Shown: positions 52,072 through 60,985, counted from the first letter of the stretch. The stretch: 64,000 bases of DNA from CALGSZ01 sp042408955 (GCA_042408955.1 JBHOQQ010000172.1:28372-92371); one strand, 5' to 3'. Notes: generated from the letters alone by a model not told the origin. Numbers and translations: made by a program.

Positions 52072-53334
52072 TCATTGCTTTTCGAGAAAGTCTTCGGCGA
52101 CGTAGCCGGTGAGGCTTGGGTCACCGGCGTCTTGCACGGGCCACCACGTGTAACCGTCGGCGGTTACCGATGACCCGGTGATCTGAAGCGTCTGCCCAGC
52201 AGTAAGCACGGTCACAATCTCCGCGCTGGTTGATGGCTCGCTCCGCAAGTTGACCCCGTCCTCGGTAACAGCGACCGTGTCACCAACTTGGAACTTACCG
52301 GCCTGTTCGGTCGGCGTTGGCTCGGCTTCTTCGGTGGCGGGTGGAGCGGAGGTTGCCGTTGGCGCTGGGGCTGACGGCGTGCTGATCGCGATCTCGCCGA
52401 TGCCGGTTGCTGCTGGCGTCGGGGTTGGCTGGCCCTCACCGGGAGCGATGGTCAGCCGCAACAGGACGATCTCGCCGTCACGCTCGGAGCGTGGCGCCTC
52501 CTTCATCCCTAACGGGAAGAACGCGGCATCTCCTTGCTGCAAGGTGAACGCTGTGCCCGGCGTCGCCTCCGGTTGCGGACCAGGATTTGCCGCGCGCGAG
52601 ATCTGAACCCGTCCATCCACAACCGTGAAATCCAGGGTACCTCGTGAGACGGAGATCATGACCGGTCCGTTGAAAGCGGGCACCGCTTGGCCAGGACCGA
52701 GCTTCATCCGCTCGACGGTCAGGATTGCTGGCCCAGTTGGCAGCGTTGTTGCGACGCCGTCCCCAAGAATCTCGGGAGTCACTCCTTTGAAGGCGTCGGC
52801 CGTTGGCTGGCCGCCAATGTACGTGATGCCCGGCGGGTGCTGGTGACCTGCCGGAAGCACCACCACCGTCAGGATCTTCGTCGGCCGGGTCCCAGGATTG
52901 CGAAACGTCATCTCCGTTCCAGGGAGATAGAGCAGGGTATCGCCGCGGCGCATCCGGAACTCTTCATTTGTGGGGGCATCGACGGGTCCCTCGGGCTCTG
53001 CCGAGGGAGTGCCATCTGTTGTCGCGCGCCACAACAGCGCCTTCCCATTGACGCGAACGGCGAGCGTGCCAGATTCGACCCGCGCGATCTCCGGGCCTGG
53101 ATGGGTATGCAGTGGGCTACCGGCGCCGGGTTCTAGGTTAATGCGGAGCAGGCGCACGAAGGCCGGCGCGATGGGTAGCACACCTTGCTCAAGGGGTACC
53201 TGCAGCGTCAGCTCTGTCTCGGGTGATGCCTGCTCTTGAAACGTTGCCGAGCGCACACCTGGCTTGAGCGATAGGAGGAGCACGGTGATCAGTGTGGTGA
53301 CGAGCGCGAAGCGAGCGGACAGCGGTCGTTTCAT
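52072..53334 (-). CDS. Exported protein with two cupin domains and a C-terminal SH3 domain
   Basis: A 420-residue exported protein. Signal region RFALVTTLITVLLLSLKPG. Cupin 1 contains PGAGSPLHTHPGPEIARVESGTLAV (metal-binding His pair) and RGDTLLYLPGTEMTFRNPG. Cupin 2 (about 190-290) retains the fold but not the metal-binding histidines. A Pro/Thr/Ala linker leads to a bacterial SH3 domain (VAVTEDGVNLRSEPSTSAEIVTVLTAGQTLQITG) of the type that binds cell wall. Start ATG with GGGGG upstream. Its own leader, if transcribed from the promoter at 53530-53558, would be about 190 nt and strongly structured. Confidence 0.85.
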   Translation of the reverse strand: MKRPLSARFALVTTLITVLLLSLKPGVRSATFQEQASPETELTLQVPLEQGVLPIAPAFVRLLRINLEPGAGSPLHTHPGPEIARVESGTLAVRVNGKALLWRATTDGTPSAEPEGPVDAPTNEEFRMRRGDTLLYLPGTEMTFRNPGTRPTKILTVVVLPAGHQHPPGITYIGGQPTADAFKGVTPEILGDGVATTLPTGPAILTVERMKLGPGQAVPAFNGPVMISVSRGTLDFTVVDGRVQISRAANPGPQPEATPGTAFTLQQGDAAFFPLGMKEAPRSERDGEIVLLRLTIAPGEGQPTPTPAATGIGEIAISTPSAPAPTATSAPPATEEAEPTPTEQAGKFQVGDTVAVTEDGVNLRSEPSTSAEIVTVLTAGQTLQITGSSVTADGYTWWPVQDAGDPSLTGYVAEDFLEKQ

Positions 53335-53365
53335 GTACCCCCCTCATCCAGCGAAACCCATCCAA

Positions 53366-53593
53366 TGCGCTTCATGGAGCGCAAGCAACGGCCCGTGTAG
53401 GGATCCTAAGGACAACGTCTCTCGGAGACGTGGTGATCCACGTTTGCTCCCCAGTCGCTTCGTGGCGACTGGGCAGCGCCGCCGGTGGCAGCACCGAGGT
53501 GCTGGCCGAAGCCCGCTCACGCCACGGGTACTGTACCGAGGTTGACGGCTGCGGGCAAAGGCGAGGTGCACCCGTGAAGCGAAAGGGGGCTTC
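53366..53593. ncRNA. Candidate structured RNA element (strand uncertain)
   Basis: Seven pairings occur within 228 bp. Hairpins: TGCGCT/AGCGCA (53366-53383), CGTCTC/GAGACG (53416-53430), CCCAGTCGC/GCGACTGGG (53450-53473, 9 bp), and CAGCAC-CGAG-GTGCTG (53489-53504). Long-range: GAAGCCC (53508-53514) with GGGCTTC (53587-53593), enclosing CACGGGT (53523-53529) with ACCCGTG (53570-53576). On the minus strand a promoter TTGCCC-17-TACAGT (53558-53530) would make the first four hairpins the leader of the cupin gene. On the plus strand all of them could form one compact RNA. I do not recognise the family. Confidence 0.4.
53530..53558 (-). promoter_or_regulatory. Minus-strand promoter candidate of the cupin gene
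   Basis: TTGCCC (53558-53553), 17-bp spacer, TACAGT (53535-53530). The same TTGCCC box is used by the glycine-rich gene at 49374. Predicted leader about 190 nt. Confidence 0.4.
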
Positions 53594-53625
53594 CGAACAG
53601 AGGGGGAGATAAGTCCTGGAACGTA

Positions 53626-53654
53626 TTGCCAACACAGAAATCAGCCTGTATGAT
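53626..53654 (+). promoter_or_regulatory. Plus-strand promoter candidate toward giant gene 2
   Basis: TTGCCA (53626-53631), a 17-bp spacer and TATGAT (53649-53654). It is the best sigma-70 match upstream of the giant gene, but more than 600 bp away. Confidence 0.45.
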
Positions 53655-54292
53655 GCCAGTCAGGGTCCTTGTGCGTGGTTTGAACATCGGAAGGGCTGAG
53701 CCGCCGTGATGGCGGAGTTAGGTGGCAACACCAGTTCGGCAGGCAGGGTGAGCAGATAAGTGTTCCAGCGCCGTTTGGGAAGCCGGCGCTAGATGTGGGG
53801 ATTGGGAGAGGAGAGCGTATCGTCGAAGCCGCTGTCATCACCGCGGATTGCGTTGATCTCAGGCAGGGGAAAGCGGAGCGGGTTCATGGCGGAGACGATG
53901 GGGCCGGGGCTTAGGCAAGCACGGCAGCAATCCTCGACAACAAAGGCGCACATGGCGGGTCCCGGCGGAGTGGGCGTGGCCCGGTTCTTGCATTTTCCCC
54001 GATTGGAAAAACCGCGATCAGCTCGAGACGGGCGCGAAGCGCTAGTGGAGGGAAGGGCAGTGAGCACTGGTGTGATGCAGCCGGCGCGAGCAATCGCGGT
54101 GTCCCAGGTAGTGGTAGATCAGTTCCGCAAGCGTGGTATTCGGTACAGGAGTTATCGCCTGTGCTGGAGCGGTCCATAGGCAAAAACAACGGCGTAGGTG
54201 TGCGATTGCCTCGGGGGACGTGTTTCGCCACCGGTCGGTGGCAATGATCAAAGGGTCCGGGCTTGGGCTCTGGCGATCGGGAGGGTTTCACA

Positions 54293-57200
54293 GTGAAGCG
54301 GACAACGACCCCAACGATCCTGCGCGTGATAGGTGCGCTGATGATGATCGTCAGCATGGTCACCTACGCGCAGGGCTCGGTGCTGGCAGGAGGCAGCGGC
54401 GGCAAGAGCACGGTGACGCTCGCGCGCCATCAAGATTCAACGGGAACATCAACGGGAACAGACGGCGGCGACGCCACGAGTGGCAGCGCAACAGGCGGTG
54501 ATGGCGGGAGTGGCGCCAGCGGAGCCGATGGAAGCGCTGGCACCGGCGGTAATGCCTCGGCTAACGGAGGCACCGGGATTGGTGGCAACGGCACCGGCGG
54601 CACCGCTGTTGGTGGTAACGGTGGTAGCGCGTCCGGCGATACCTTCGGTGGTGACACCACGGGCGGCAGCGTCAGTGGTGGCGACGCGACCGGTGGCAAC
54701 GCAACCGGCGGTAACGCGGGGCCGGGCGGCAATGCAACTGGTGGCGCCGGGACGGGTGGCGCGGCTTCCGGAGATACCAACGGTGGCAGCGTAACCGGTG
54801 GCAGCGCGACCGGTGGCATGGTCATCGGCGGATCCGTTGTTAGTGGCACCGTTGGCTCCGAAGCGAATTCCGGCAATGGAGGCGATGGCGGTGCCGGAGG
54901 GATTGGTGCAGGCGGCGCCGGTGGCAACGGTGGCAATGCGACGGCGGGCGGCACGACAGGTGGCGGCAATAGCGGCGGCGATGCGATCGCCGGGGCAGTC
55001 ACCGGCGGTGTTGCTATTTCGACAGTTATTGGTGGATCGAATGTCGGTGGTTCCGGCCTCGGCGGCGCAGCGGTAGGTGGCGATTCACTTGGTGGCCTAG
55101 CGGTCGGCGGCGTGGCCGTTGGTGGGAGCGCCACGGGTGGAGCCACGGTTGGCGGCTTGACGATCGGTGGCGGGAACATCGCTGGTTCCGGCGGCAGCGC
55201 CACGGCTGGTGAAGGGGCCGGCGGCGACGGCACCGGCGGGTTTGGCGGCATCGCCGTTGCTGGCTCGGGCGTGGGCGGAAATGGCGGCATCGGCGGTTCG
55301 GGCGGTGCCGGCGGATCGGCCTTTACGGGTGAAGCCGTCGGTGGCCACGGCGGCAATGCTAACGCCCAGGCCGAGTGCGATTCGTGCGCCGAAGATGTCA
55401 CCGCTGATGCGGTCGCGGGGGCGAGCGGCGACGCAACGTCCGGCGAGGCATTCGGTGGCGACGGTGGCGACGGTGGCGCTGGCGGCGCGAGCGGCGCAGG
55501 GTTCGGTGGCGACGCGACCGCCGATGGCGGCGACGGAATCGGTGGCAACGGCAATGGCGGCAGCGCGGTCGGTGGCGCTGGTGGCGATGCCTCGGGTGAC
55601 ACCGTTGGTGGTGACACCACGGGTGGATCGGCCTTTGGTGGCGACGCGTTCGGTGGCGAGGCGACAGGCGGAGCCGCTGGCGTTGGCGGTGAGGCAATTG
55701 GTGGCGCTGGCACAGGTGGCAACGCCTCTGGCGATACCAATGGCGGTGTGGTCACGGCTGGCTCGGCGACGGGCGGCACCACCCTCGGCGGCGACGCGTT
55801 GACACTAACGACTGGTTGTATCGCCAACGCTGGCGATGGCGCCACTGGCGGTAATGGAGCTGTTGGTGCCGGTGGTGCTGGCGGCGCTGGCGGTACTGGG
55901 GACTGCGGTGACACGAACGGCGGCGGCAACACCGGCGGCTTCGCCCAGAGCGGTGATGTGACCGGGGGCAATGCGTCGGCCGACACGACTGGCGGCAGTA
56001 ACACCGGTGGCAACGGCACAGGTGGCGAGGCGTTCGGTGGCGATTCGACCGGCGGTGTGGCAGTCGGCGGCAACGCGGCTGGTGGCTCGGCGACCTCGGG
56101 CGCCACAACCGGCGGCGACACGATCGGCGGCGGCAACACCGGTGGCAATGGTGGCGCGGCGACCGCTGGCGACGGCATCGGTGGTGCTGGAACTGGTGGC
56201 GACGGCGGCGCGGCGACCGGTGGTGATGGCTTTGGTGGCAACGGTGGCGACGGTGGCACCGGTGGGGATGGCGGGACAGCCATCAGCGGCGATGCGACCG
56301 GTGGCCACGGCGGCAACGCGAACGCTGGTGCGCTCGCTGAAGTAGTGATCGTCGATCCCGATGCGACCGCGGTCGGTGGTGACGCTGGCGGCGCCGTGTC
56401 TGGTGACGCGTTCGCTGGCGACGGCGGCTGGGGCGGTGCCGGCGGTGCCGGCGGTGAGGCCGTCGGCGGCAGCGCCGAGGCGAGCGGTGGCATCGGTGTC
56501 GGTGGCAACGGCGTTGGTGGCTCCGCGGTTGGTGGCAACGGCGGCAGTGCCTCGGGCGACACCTTTGGCGGCACCACCACGGGTGGGTCGGCCTCCGGTG
56601 GCGTCGCGGTCGGCGGCGCGGCAACCGGCGGTAACGCTGGCAATGGCGGCGTGGCGACTGGTGGCACCGGTGCTGGCGGTGAGGCGTCTGGCACCACCAC
56701 TGGTGGCGACGTGACCGGTGGCGCTGCGACCGGTGGCTTGACCCTCGGCGGCGACGTTATCACACTCACCGGCGGCTGTGAGGCTGACGCCGGCAACGGT
56801 GGAAACGGCGGCGCTGGTGGTTTTGTGGGTGCTGGCGGTGCCGGTGGGGCCGGCGGCAATGCTACCTGCGGCCTAACCGATGGGAGCGGCAACGGCAACG
56901 TCGAGGCCGGTGCAATCTCTGGCAACGTGATCGGTGGTGGTGCAACCAGCTCGACCACGGGTGGTGAAAACACGGGTGGCAACGGCACCGGCGGCGCCGC
57001 ATTCGGTGGCAACTCGACCGGTGGCGCGGCATTGGGCGGCAACGCGGCTGGTGGCTCGGCGACCTCGGGCGACACGACCGGTGGCGCCACGGTCGGCGGC
57101 GGCAACACCGCCGGAGACGGTGGGTCGGCCGACGCCGGTGACGGGATTGGCGGGGCTGGCACGGGCGGCTCCGGCGGCACGGCCACCGGTGGTTCGGCGA

Positions 57201-60200
57201 CGGCCGGCAATGGCGGATTCGGTGGCGACGGAGGAACGGGCGGTACCGCAATTTCCGGCGACGCCGAGGGCGGTCATGGCGGTAACGCCAATGCCGAGGC
57301 GACGGTGAGCAATGGCGGAGACGTTGCCTCTTCGACCGCGGTCGGCGGCTTCGGGGGCGACGCGCAGTCCGGTGACGCGTTTGCCGGCAGTGGCAGCGAC
57401 GGCGGATTCAGCGGCGACGGCGGTGACGCCTTCGGCGGCGGCGCCGAGGCGATTGGTGGCGATGGCGTCGGTGGCAACGGCGTTGGTGGCTCCGCGGTCG
57501 GTGGCAATGGTGGCGATGCCTCGGGCGACACTTTTGGTGGTGATACCACGGGTGGGTCGGCCTTCGGTGGCGTCGCGGTCGGCGGCAATGCAGCCGGCGG
57601 CACGGCCTCCGACGGTGGCGCGGCAACCGGTGGAGCCGGCACGGGCGGTACGGCGTCGGGCGATACCACGGGTGGCGCGGCCACGGGCGGCAACGCGACC
57701 GGTGGTCAAACAATCCAAGGCACGACGTTGAGCATAACTCTCGGCTGTATCGCCTCCGGCGGCGACGGTGGTGCCGGTGGTGCTGGTGGTTCTGTGGGTG
57801 ATGGTGGCGCCGGTGGCGCTGGCGGGACCGGAGGGTGTGGAGACACGCTGGGTGGAGGCAACTCAGGTGGCACCGCACAGTCCGGCGATGTGACCGGCGG
57901 AGCTGCCTCGACGACGACGACCGGTGGTGACAACACGGGTGGCAACGGTACCGGCGGCAACGCAACTGGTGGCAACTCGGCTGGTGGTGCCGCGGCTGGC
58001 GGCAACGCTGGCGGCGAAGGTGCGGGCAACGCGACCTCCGGGCCGACAACGGGTGGGGCCACGACTGGTGGTGGCAACACGGGTGGCGATGGTGGCGCGG
58101 CGGCCGGTGGCGACGGCATCGGTGGTGCTGGCACCGGTGGAGATGGTGGTGCAGCGACTGGTGGTGATGGCTTTGGCGGCAACGGTGGCGACGGTGGCGC
58201 CGGTGGGGATGGCGGGACAGCCATCACCGGCGATGCGACCGGTGGCCACGGTGGCAACGCGAATGCCATTGCCGCCAGCGCCGGCGTCGATCCGATCTCG
58301 ATTGCCTTTGGTGGCGATGGTGGCGATGCCGTAAGCGGCGATGCATTCGCTGGTGAGCCAGGCTTAGCCGGCGATGGCGGCGATGGCGGCGACGGCATCG
58401 GTGGTGAAGGTGCCGCAAACGGTGGAGACGCCCTCGGCGGCACTGGTGTCGGTGGCTCCGCGGTCGGTGGCAACGGTGGCAGTGCGTCGGGTGACACCGT
58501 CGGCGGCGACACGACGGGTGGCGATGCACTAGGTGGCGGTTCCTTTGCCGGAAGCGGGACAGGCGGTAATGCTGGTCCTGGCGGTGCGGCCACGGGTGGC
58601 GCTGGCACGGGCGGTAACGCCTTTGGCGATACCACGGGCGGCGCAGCCACGGGTGGCGCCGCGACCGGCGGAGTGACACAAACTGGTACGACTGTTGAGG
58701 AACTCGTGTCCAACCCTGCCGCAGAGCTGGTGGTCATCGTTATCGATTTGATCAGCCCGGTGCCGCTTGAGGTGTTGCTTGGTGCGGATTCGGTCATCGG
58801 CGCGGTTTCGGGCACCGTCGGTTGTGAGGCGATCGCCGGGAATGGTGGCAACGGTGGAGCCGGTGGTGCTGGGATTGGTGGCGCCGGTGGTGCCGGTGGC
58901 GACGCTACCTGTGGCCTGACCGATGGTGGCGGAAACGCATCTGGCAATGCAACCGATGGCGGTGTGCCGGGCGGCAACGCTTCGACGACGACGACCGGTG
59001 GTGACAACACGGGTGGCAACGGCACAGGTGGCGACGCGACCGGCGGCGACGCGACCGGCGGCACCGGAGTTGGCGGCAATGCTGCGGGTGGCTCGGCAAC
59101 CTCTGGCGCGACGACCGGCGGCGAGACCATCGGTGGTGAGAATGCGGGCGGCGACGGTGGAGCCGCAACAGCTGGTGCCGGCACAGGCGGTGATGCGACT
59201 GGCGGCGCAGGCGGCGATGCGTCCGGCGGGGTCGGCGCTGGTGGAAACGGTGGCGCTGGCGGCGACGCTGGTGATGGCGGTGATGCGATTACTGGCGATG
59301 CGACTGGTGGTCACGGCGGCAACGCCAACGCTATCGCCGCGACGATTGGCAATGCCGGTGCTGCCGAGGCGACAGCCGCCGGCGGTGCTGGCGGCAACGC
59401 ACAGTCTGGCGACGCCGATAGCGGTGGCTTCGGCGGCAACGGTGGCTTCGGCGGTAACGGCGGCTCCGGCTTCGGCGGTAGCGGTGTTGCCGATGGTGGA
59501 GTCGCCGCAGGTGGCGACGGCACCGGTGGACCGGCAGTGGCTGGAAGCGGCGGCGCTGCCTCTGGTGACACCACCGGCGGCGATACCCTCGGTGGCGAAC
59601 CGGGCGAAGTCGGGGTTGTCGGCGCAGTCGCCGGCGATGCATTCGCTGGCAATGGCACTGGCGGCGAGGCCGCGGATGGCGGCGTGGCCACTGGCGGCGA
59701 AGGCACAGGCGGTGGAGCATCTGGTAGCGTCACCGGCAGCGCTGCACAGGGTGGCAATGGCACCGGCCTGGTGACGCAGTCTGGTCCCGCTTTGACGGTC
59801 ACGCTGGGATGCGGATTCCAGTTCTTCATCACTCCGCAGGAAATTACCGGCGGAAATGGCGGCAACGGCGGCGATGGCACCATTGGCAATGGTGCCGTGG
59901 GCGGCGATGGCGGTGACGCGTCATGCGGCGACACCATCGGTGGTGGCAACACTGGCGGGGACGCGATCGCTGGCTTGGTCGCTGGTAGCGATGCGACCGG
60001 CGATGTGACCGGCGGCGGAAACACCGGTGGAGATGGAAGCGGCGCGGCGGCCGTTGGTGGCAATAGCGCAGGCGGCGATGGTGTTGCCGGGGACGCCACG
60101 GGCGGCGACGCGACCCAAGGCGATACCACCGGTGGCGCGACCGAGGGTGGTCTGAACGCTGGTGGCGCCGGTGGCGAGGCTGCCGGCGGTGATGGAACCG

Positions 60201-60763
60201 GCGGCGTGGCTACTGGCGGCAGTGGCGGTGTCGCAAACGCTGGCGGTGGCTTCGGGGGCAATGGCGGTGATGCTGGTGACGGCGGCGACGGTGGTGACGC
60301 GGTCACGGGCGACGCCACTGGTGGCCACGGCGGCAACGCCAACGCCGAAGCATACTCCTTCGCCGGTGCTGGAACGCTGATCTTCCTCGGCGGCTGCGTC
60401 GATGATCTCGATTTCGATTGCAGCGCTGGGAACGTCGATGGCGACTGCACCGGCACCTGCGAGGGCAATGTCGACGGCGATTGCACCGGCTTCTGCTATG
60501 GCAATGTTACCGGTGATTGCACCGGATTCTGCCCGGGTGAGGTCGGTGGCGATTGCACTGGAACCTGCGGCGATGGCGGTAACGACGGCGTTGACAATGG
60601 TGACGTCAACGGCGGCGACGCCAGCGAGGTGGCGAGCGTGCGAGCGCTACCGAACACCGGAGCCGGAGCCACTGGTGGACTGAGCGGACAGATGCTCTGG
60701 CTGATTGTCTTCGGTGGTGGGCTGCTGGCTGGTGGTGCGAGCCTGCGCCGCCGCCTGGTCTAG
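54293..60763 (+). CDS. Giant glycine-rich LPxTG-anchored surface protein 2
   Basis: A 2156-residue exported protein anchored by sortase. The signal region is TILRVIGALMMIVSMVTYAQGSVLA. The body is Gly-rich repeats organised in about 320-355-residue super-repeats, each ending in (T/E)GGHGGNAN (six occurrences). Five units carry one Cys pair spaced 28-37 residues apart; the first unit has neither Cys. Close to the end are four 12-residue repeats (GNVDGDCTGxC type), then LPNTG, a membrane segment (MLWLIVFGGGLLAGG) and RRR, a complete sorting signal. GTG 54293 follows GGGAGGG; the frame is open to 54263. It is a paralogue of the 45394 protein and is probably a very long wall-attached fibre. Confidence 0.92.
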   Translation: MKRTTTPTILRVIGALMMIVSMVTYAQGSVLAGGSGGKSTVTLARHQDSTGTSTGTDGGDATSGSATGGDGGSGASGADGSAGTGGNASANGGTGIGGNGTGGTAVGGNGGSASGDTFGGDTTGGSVSGGDATGGNATGGNAGPGGNATGGAGTGGAASGDTNGGSVTGGSATGGMVIGGSVVSGTVGSEANSGNGGDGGAGGIGAGGAGGNGGNATAGGTTGGGNSGGDAIAGAVTGGVAISTVIGGSNVGGSGLGGAAVGGDSLGGLAVGGVAVGGSATGGATVGGLTIGGGNIAGSGGSATAGEGAGGDGTGGFGGIAVAGSGVGGNGGIGGSGGAGGSAFTGEAVGGHGGNANAQAECDSCAEDVTADAVAGASGDATSGEAFGGDGGDGGAGGASGAGFGGDATADGGDGIGGNGNGGSAVGGAGGDASGDTVGGDTTGGSAFGGDAFGGEATGGAAGVGGEAIGGAGTGGNASGDTNGGVVTAGSATGGTTLGGDALTLTTGCIANAGDGATGGNGAVGAGGAGGAGGTGDCGDTNGGGNTGGFAQSGDVTGGNASADTTGGSNTGGNGTGGEAFGGDSTGGVAVGGNAAGGSATSGATTGGDTIGGGNTGGNGGAATAGDGIGGAGTGGDGGAATGGDGFGGNGGDGGTGGDGGTAISGDATGGHGGNANAGALAEVVIVDPDATAVGGDAGGAVSGDAFAGDGGWGGAGGAGGEAVGGSAEASGGIGVGGNGVGGSAVGGNGGSASGDTFGGTTTGGSASGGVAVGGAATGGNAGNGGVATGGTGAGGEASGTTTGGDVTGGAATGGLTLGGDVITLTGGCEADAGNGGNGGAGGFVGAGGAGGAGGNATCGLTDGSGNGNVEAGAISGNVIGGGATSSTTGGENTGGNGTGGAAFGGNSTGGAALGGNAAGGSATSGDTTGGATVGGGNTAGDGGSADAGDGIGGAGTGGSGGTATGGSATAGNGGFGGDGGTGGTAISGDAEGGHGGNANAEATVSNGGDVASSTAVGGFGGDAQSGDAFAGSGSDGGFSGDGGDAFGGGAEAIGGDGVGGNGVGGSAVGGNGGDASGDTFGGDTTGGSAFGGVAVGGNAAGGTASDGGAATGGAGTGGTASGDTTGGAATGGNATGGQTIQGTTLSITLGCIASGGDGGAGGAGGSVGDGGAGGAGGTGGCGDTLGGGNSGGTAQSGDVTGGAASTTTTGGDNTGGNGTGGNATGGNSAGGAAAGGNAGGEGAGNATSGPTTGGATTGGGNTGGDGGAAAGGDGIGGAGTGGDGGAATGGDGFGGNGGDGGAGGDGGTAITGDATGGHGGNANAIAASAGVDPISIAFGGDGGDAVSGDAFAGEPGLAGDGGDGGDGIGGEGAANGGDALGGTGVGGSAVGGNGGSASGDTVGGDTTGGDALGGGSFAGSGTGGNAGPGGAATGGAGTGGNAFGDTTGGAATGGAATGGVTQTGTTVEELVSNPAAELVVIVIDLISPVPLEVLLGADSVIGAVSGTVGCEAIAGNGGNGGAGGAGIGGAGGAGGDATCGLTDGGGNASGNATDGGVPGGNASTTTTGGDNTGGNGTGGDATGGDATGGTGVGGNAAGGSATSGATTGGETIGGENAGGDGGAATAGAGTGGDATGGAGGDASGGVGAGGNGGAGGDAGDGGDAITGDATGGHGGNANAIAATIGNAGAAEATAAGGAGGNAQSGDADSGGFGGNGGFGGNGGSGFGGSGVADGGVAAGGDGTGGPAVAGSGGAASGDTTGGDTLGGEPGEVGVVGAVAGDAFAGNGTGGEAADGGVATGGEGTGGGASGSVTGSAAQGGNGTGLVTQSGPALTVTLGCGFQFFITPQEITGGNGGNGGDGTIGNGAVGGDGGDASCGDTIGGGNTGGDAIAGLVAGSDATGDVTGGGNTGGDGSGAAAVGGNSAGGDGVAGDATGGDATQGDTTGGATEGGLNAGGAGGEAAGGDGTGGVATGGSGGVANAGGGFGGNGGDAGDGGDGGDAVTGDATGGHGGNANAEAYSFAGAGTLIFLGGCVDDLDFDCSAGNVDGDCTGTCEGNVDGDCTGFCYGNVTGDCTGFCPGEVGGDCTGTCGDGGNDGVDNGDVNGGDASEVASVRALPNTGAGATGGLSGQMLWLIVFGGGLLAGGASLRRRLV
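55340..60343 (+). repeat. Super-repeat markers of giant protein 2
   Basis: The octapeptide GGHGGNAN is encoded at 55340, 56300, 57269, 58241, 59306 and 60320, that is at intervals of 320, 323, 324, 355 and 338 codons. Between markers the order of motifs is constant: a variable non-glycine stretch, GGSAVGG, SGDTxGG, a Cys, a GGAGGAGG run, a second Cys (xCGxTxGGGN), TGGxNTGGNGTGG. The longer fourth interval has a hydrophobic insertion. Confidence 0.75.
60428..60571 (+). repeat. Four in-frame 36-bp CxxxC repeats
   Basis: Four contiguous 12-codon units (60428, 60464, 60500, 60536) encode (G)(N/E)V(D/T/G)GDCTG(T/F)C plus one variable residue. The DNA copies differ at third positions and some others, so they are protein-level repeats, not a recent duplication. 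They sit about 28 residues before LPNTG. Confidence 0.85.
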
Positions 60764-60772
60764 GAACCTGCG

Positions 60773-60857
60773 CCAGCCGGGCGCAAGCGATGCGGGCGTC
60801 CGGCTGGATGCACATGCGTGAGAGGCGGAGCCCTGGCCCTGTGTCAGGGCTTTCGCT
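60773..60857 (+). terminator. Two hairpins ending giant gene 2
   Basis: CCAGCCGG (60773-60780) pairs with CCGGCTGG (60800-60807). AGCCCTG (60829-60835) pairs with CAGGGCT (60845-60851) and is followed by TTCGCTTT, a plausible intrinsic terminator. Confidence 0.6.
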
Positions 60858-60923
60858 TTGAGCGAGCCGATACGACATGGAGCACGGCGAGGCGGATCAC
60901 GAGAGAAGTTATGCGATATGAAT

Positions 60924-60938
60924 CACATGGACCATGTG
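60924..60938. promoter_or_regulatory. Perfect 15-bp palindrome (operator candidate)
   Basis: CACATGG-A-CCATGTG lies 48 bp upstream of the -35 box of the next gene. Its odd length and two 7-bp half-sites fit a dimeric activator or repressor. Confidence 0.45.
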
Positions 60939-60985
60939 GCGGTCAAGGATGTGACAATTGGATATAAAATTTCCCGCTTTTCCAG

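Larger units (their letters stand above)
53335..54292. other. Large intergenic region between cupin gene and giant gene 2
   Basis: A 958-bp divergent region with no convincing gene. The left part (53366-53593) folds into multiple perfect stems and is annotated separately. A plus-strand promoter TTGCCA-17-TATGAT sits at 53626-53654. The right part contains a TTTTCC/GGAAAA dyad (53993-54010) and hairpins CCGCC/GGCGG near 53700. A leader of about 630 nt for the giant gene, or an intervening small RNA, is implied. Confidence 0.5.

Noticed and set aside
53366..53593. Cobalamin riboswitch, RNase P RNA or tmRNA
   Set aside because: Core consensus sequences of these RNAs are not found; only the general presence of stems is supported.
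53793..54179. A 128-residue plus-strand frame upstream of giant gene 2
   Set aside because: No recognisable domain, no ribosome binding site, atypical composition; treated as part of the leader region.
54430..57210. A 926-residue proline-rich reading frame antisense to giant gene 2 (and similar ones at 57706-59184 and 59311-60486)
   Set aside because: They are the reverse complement of GGN-rich codons, which yields CCN (Pro) codons and few stops. They have no ribosome binding site, no domain, and the sense strand has signal peptide, repeats and a sortase signal.
60428..60571. Four 36-bp repeats, considered as a CRISPR array
   Set aside because: They are contiguous with no spacers and are in frame within a coding region; they encode a protein repeat.
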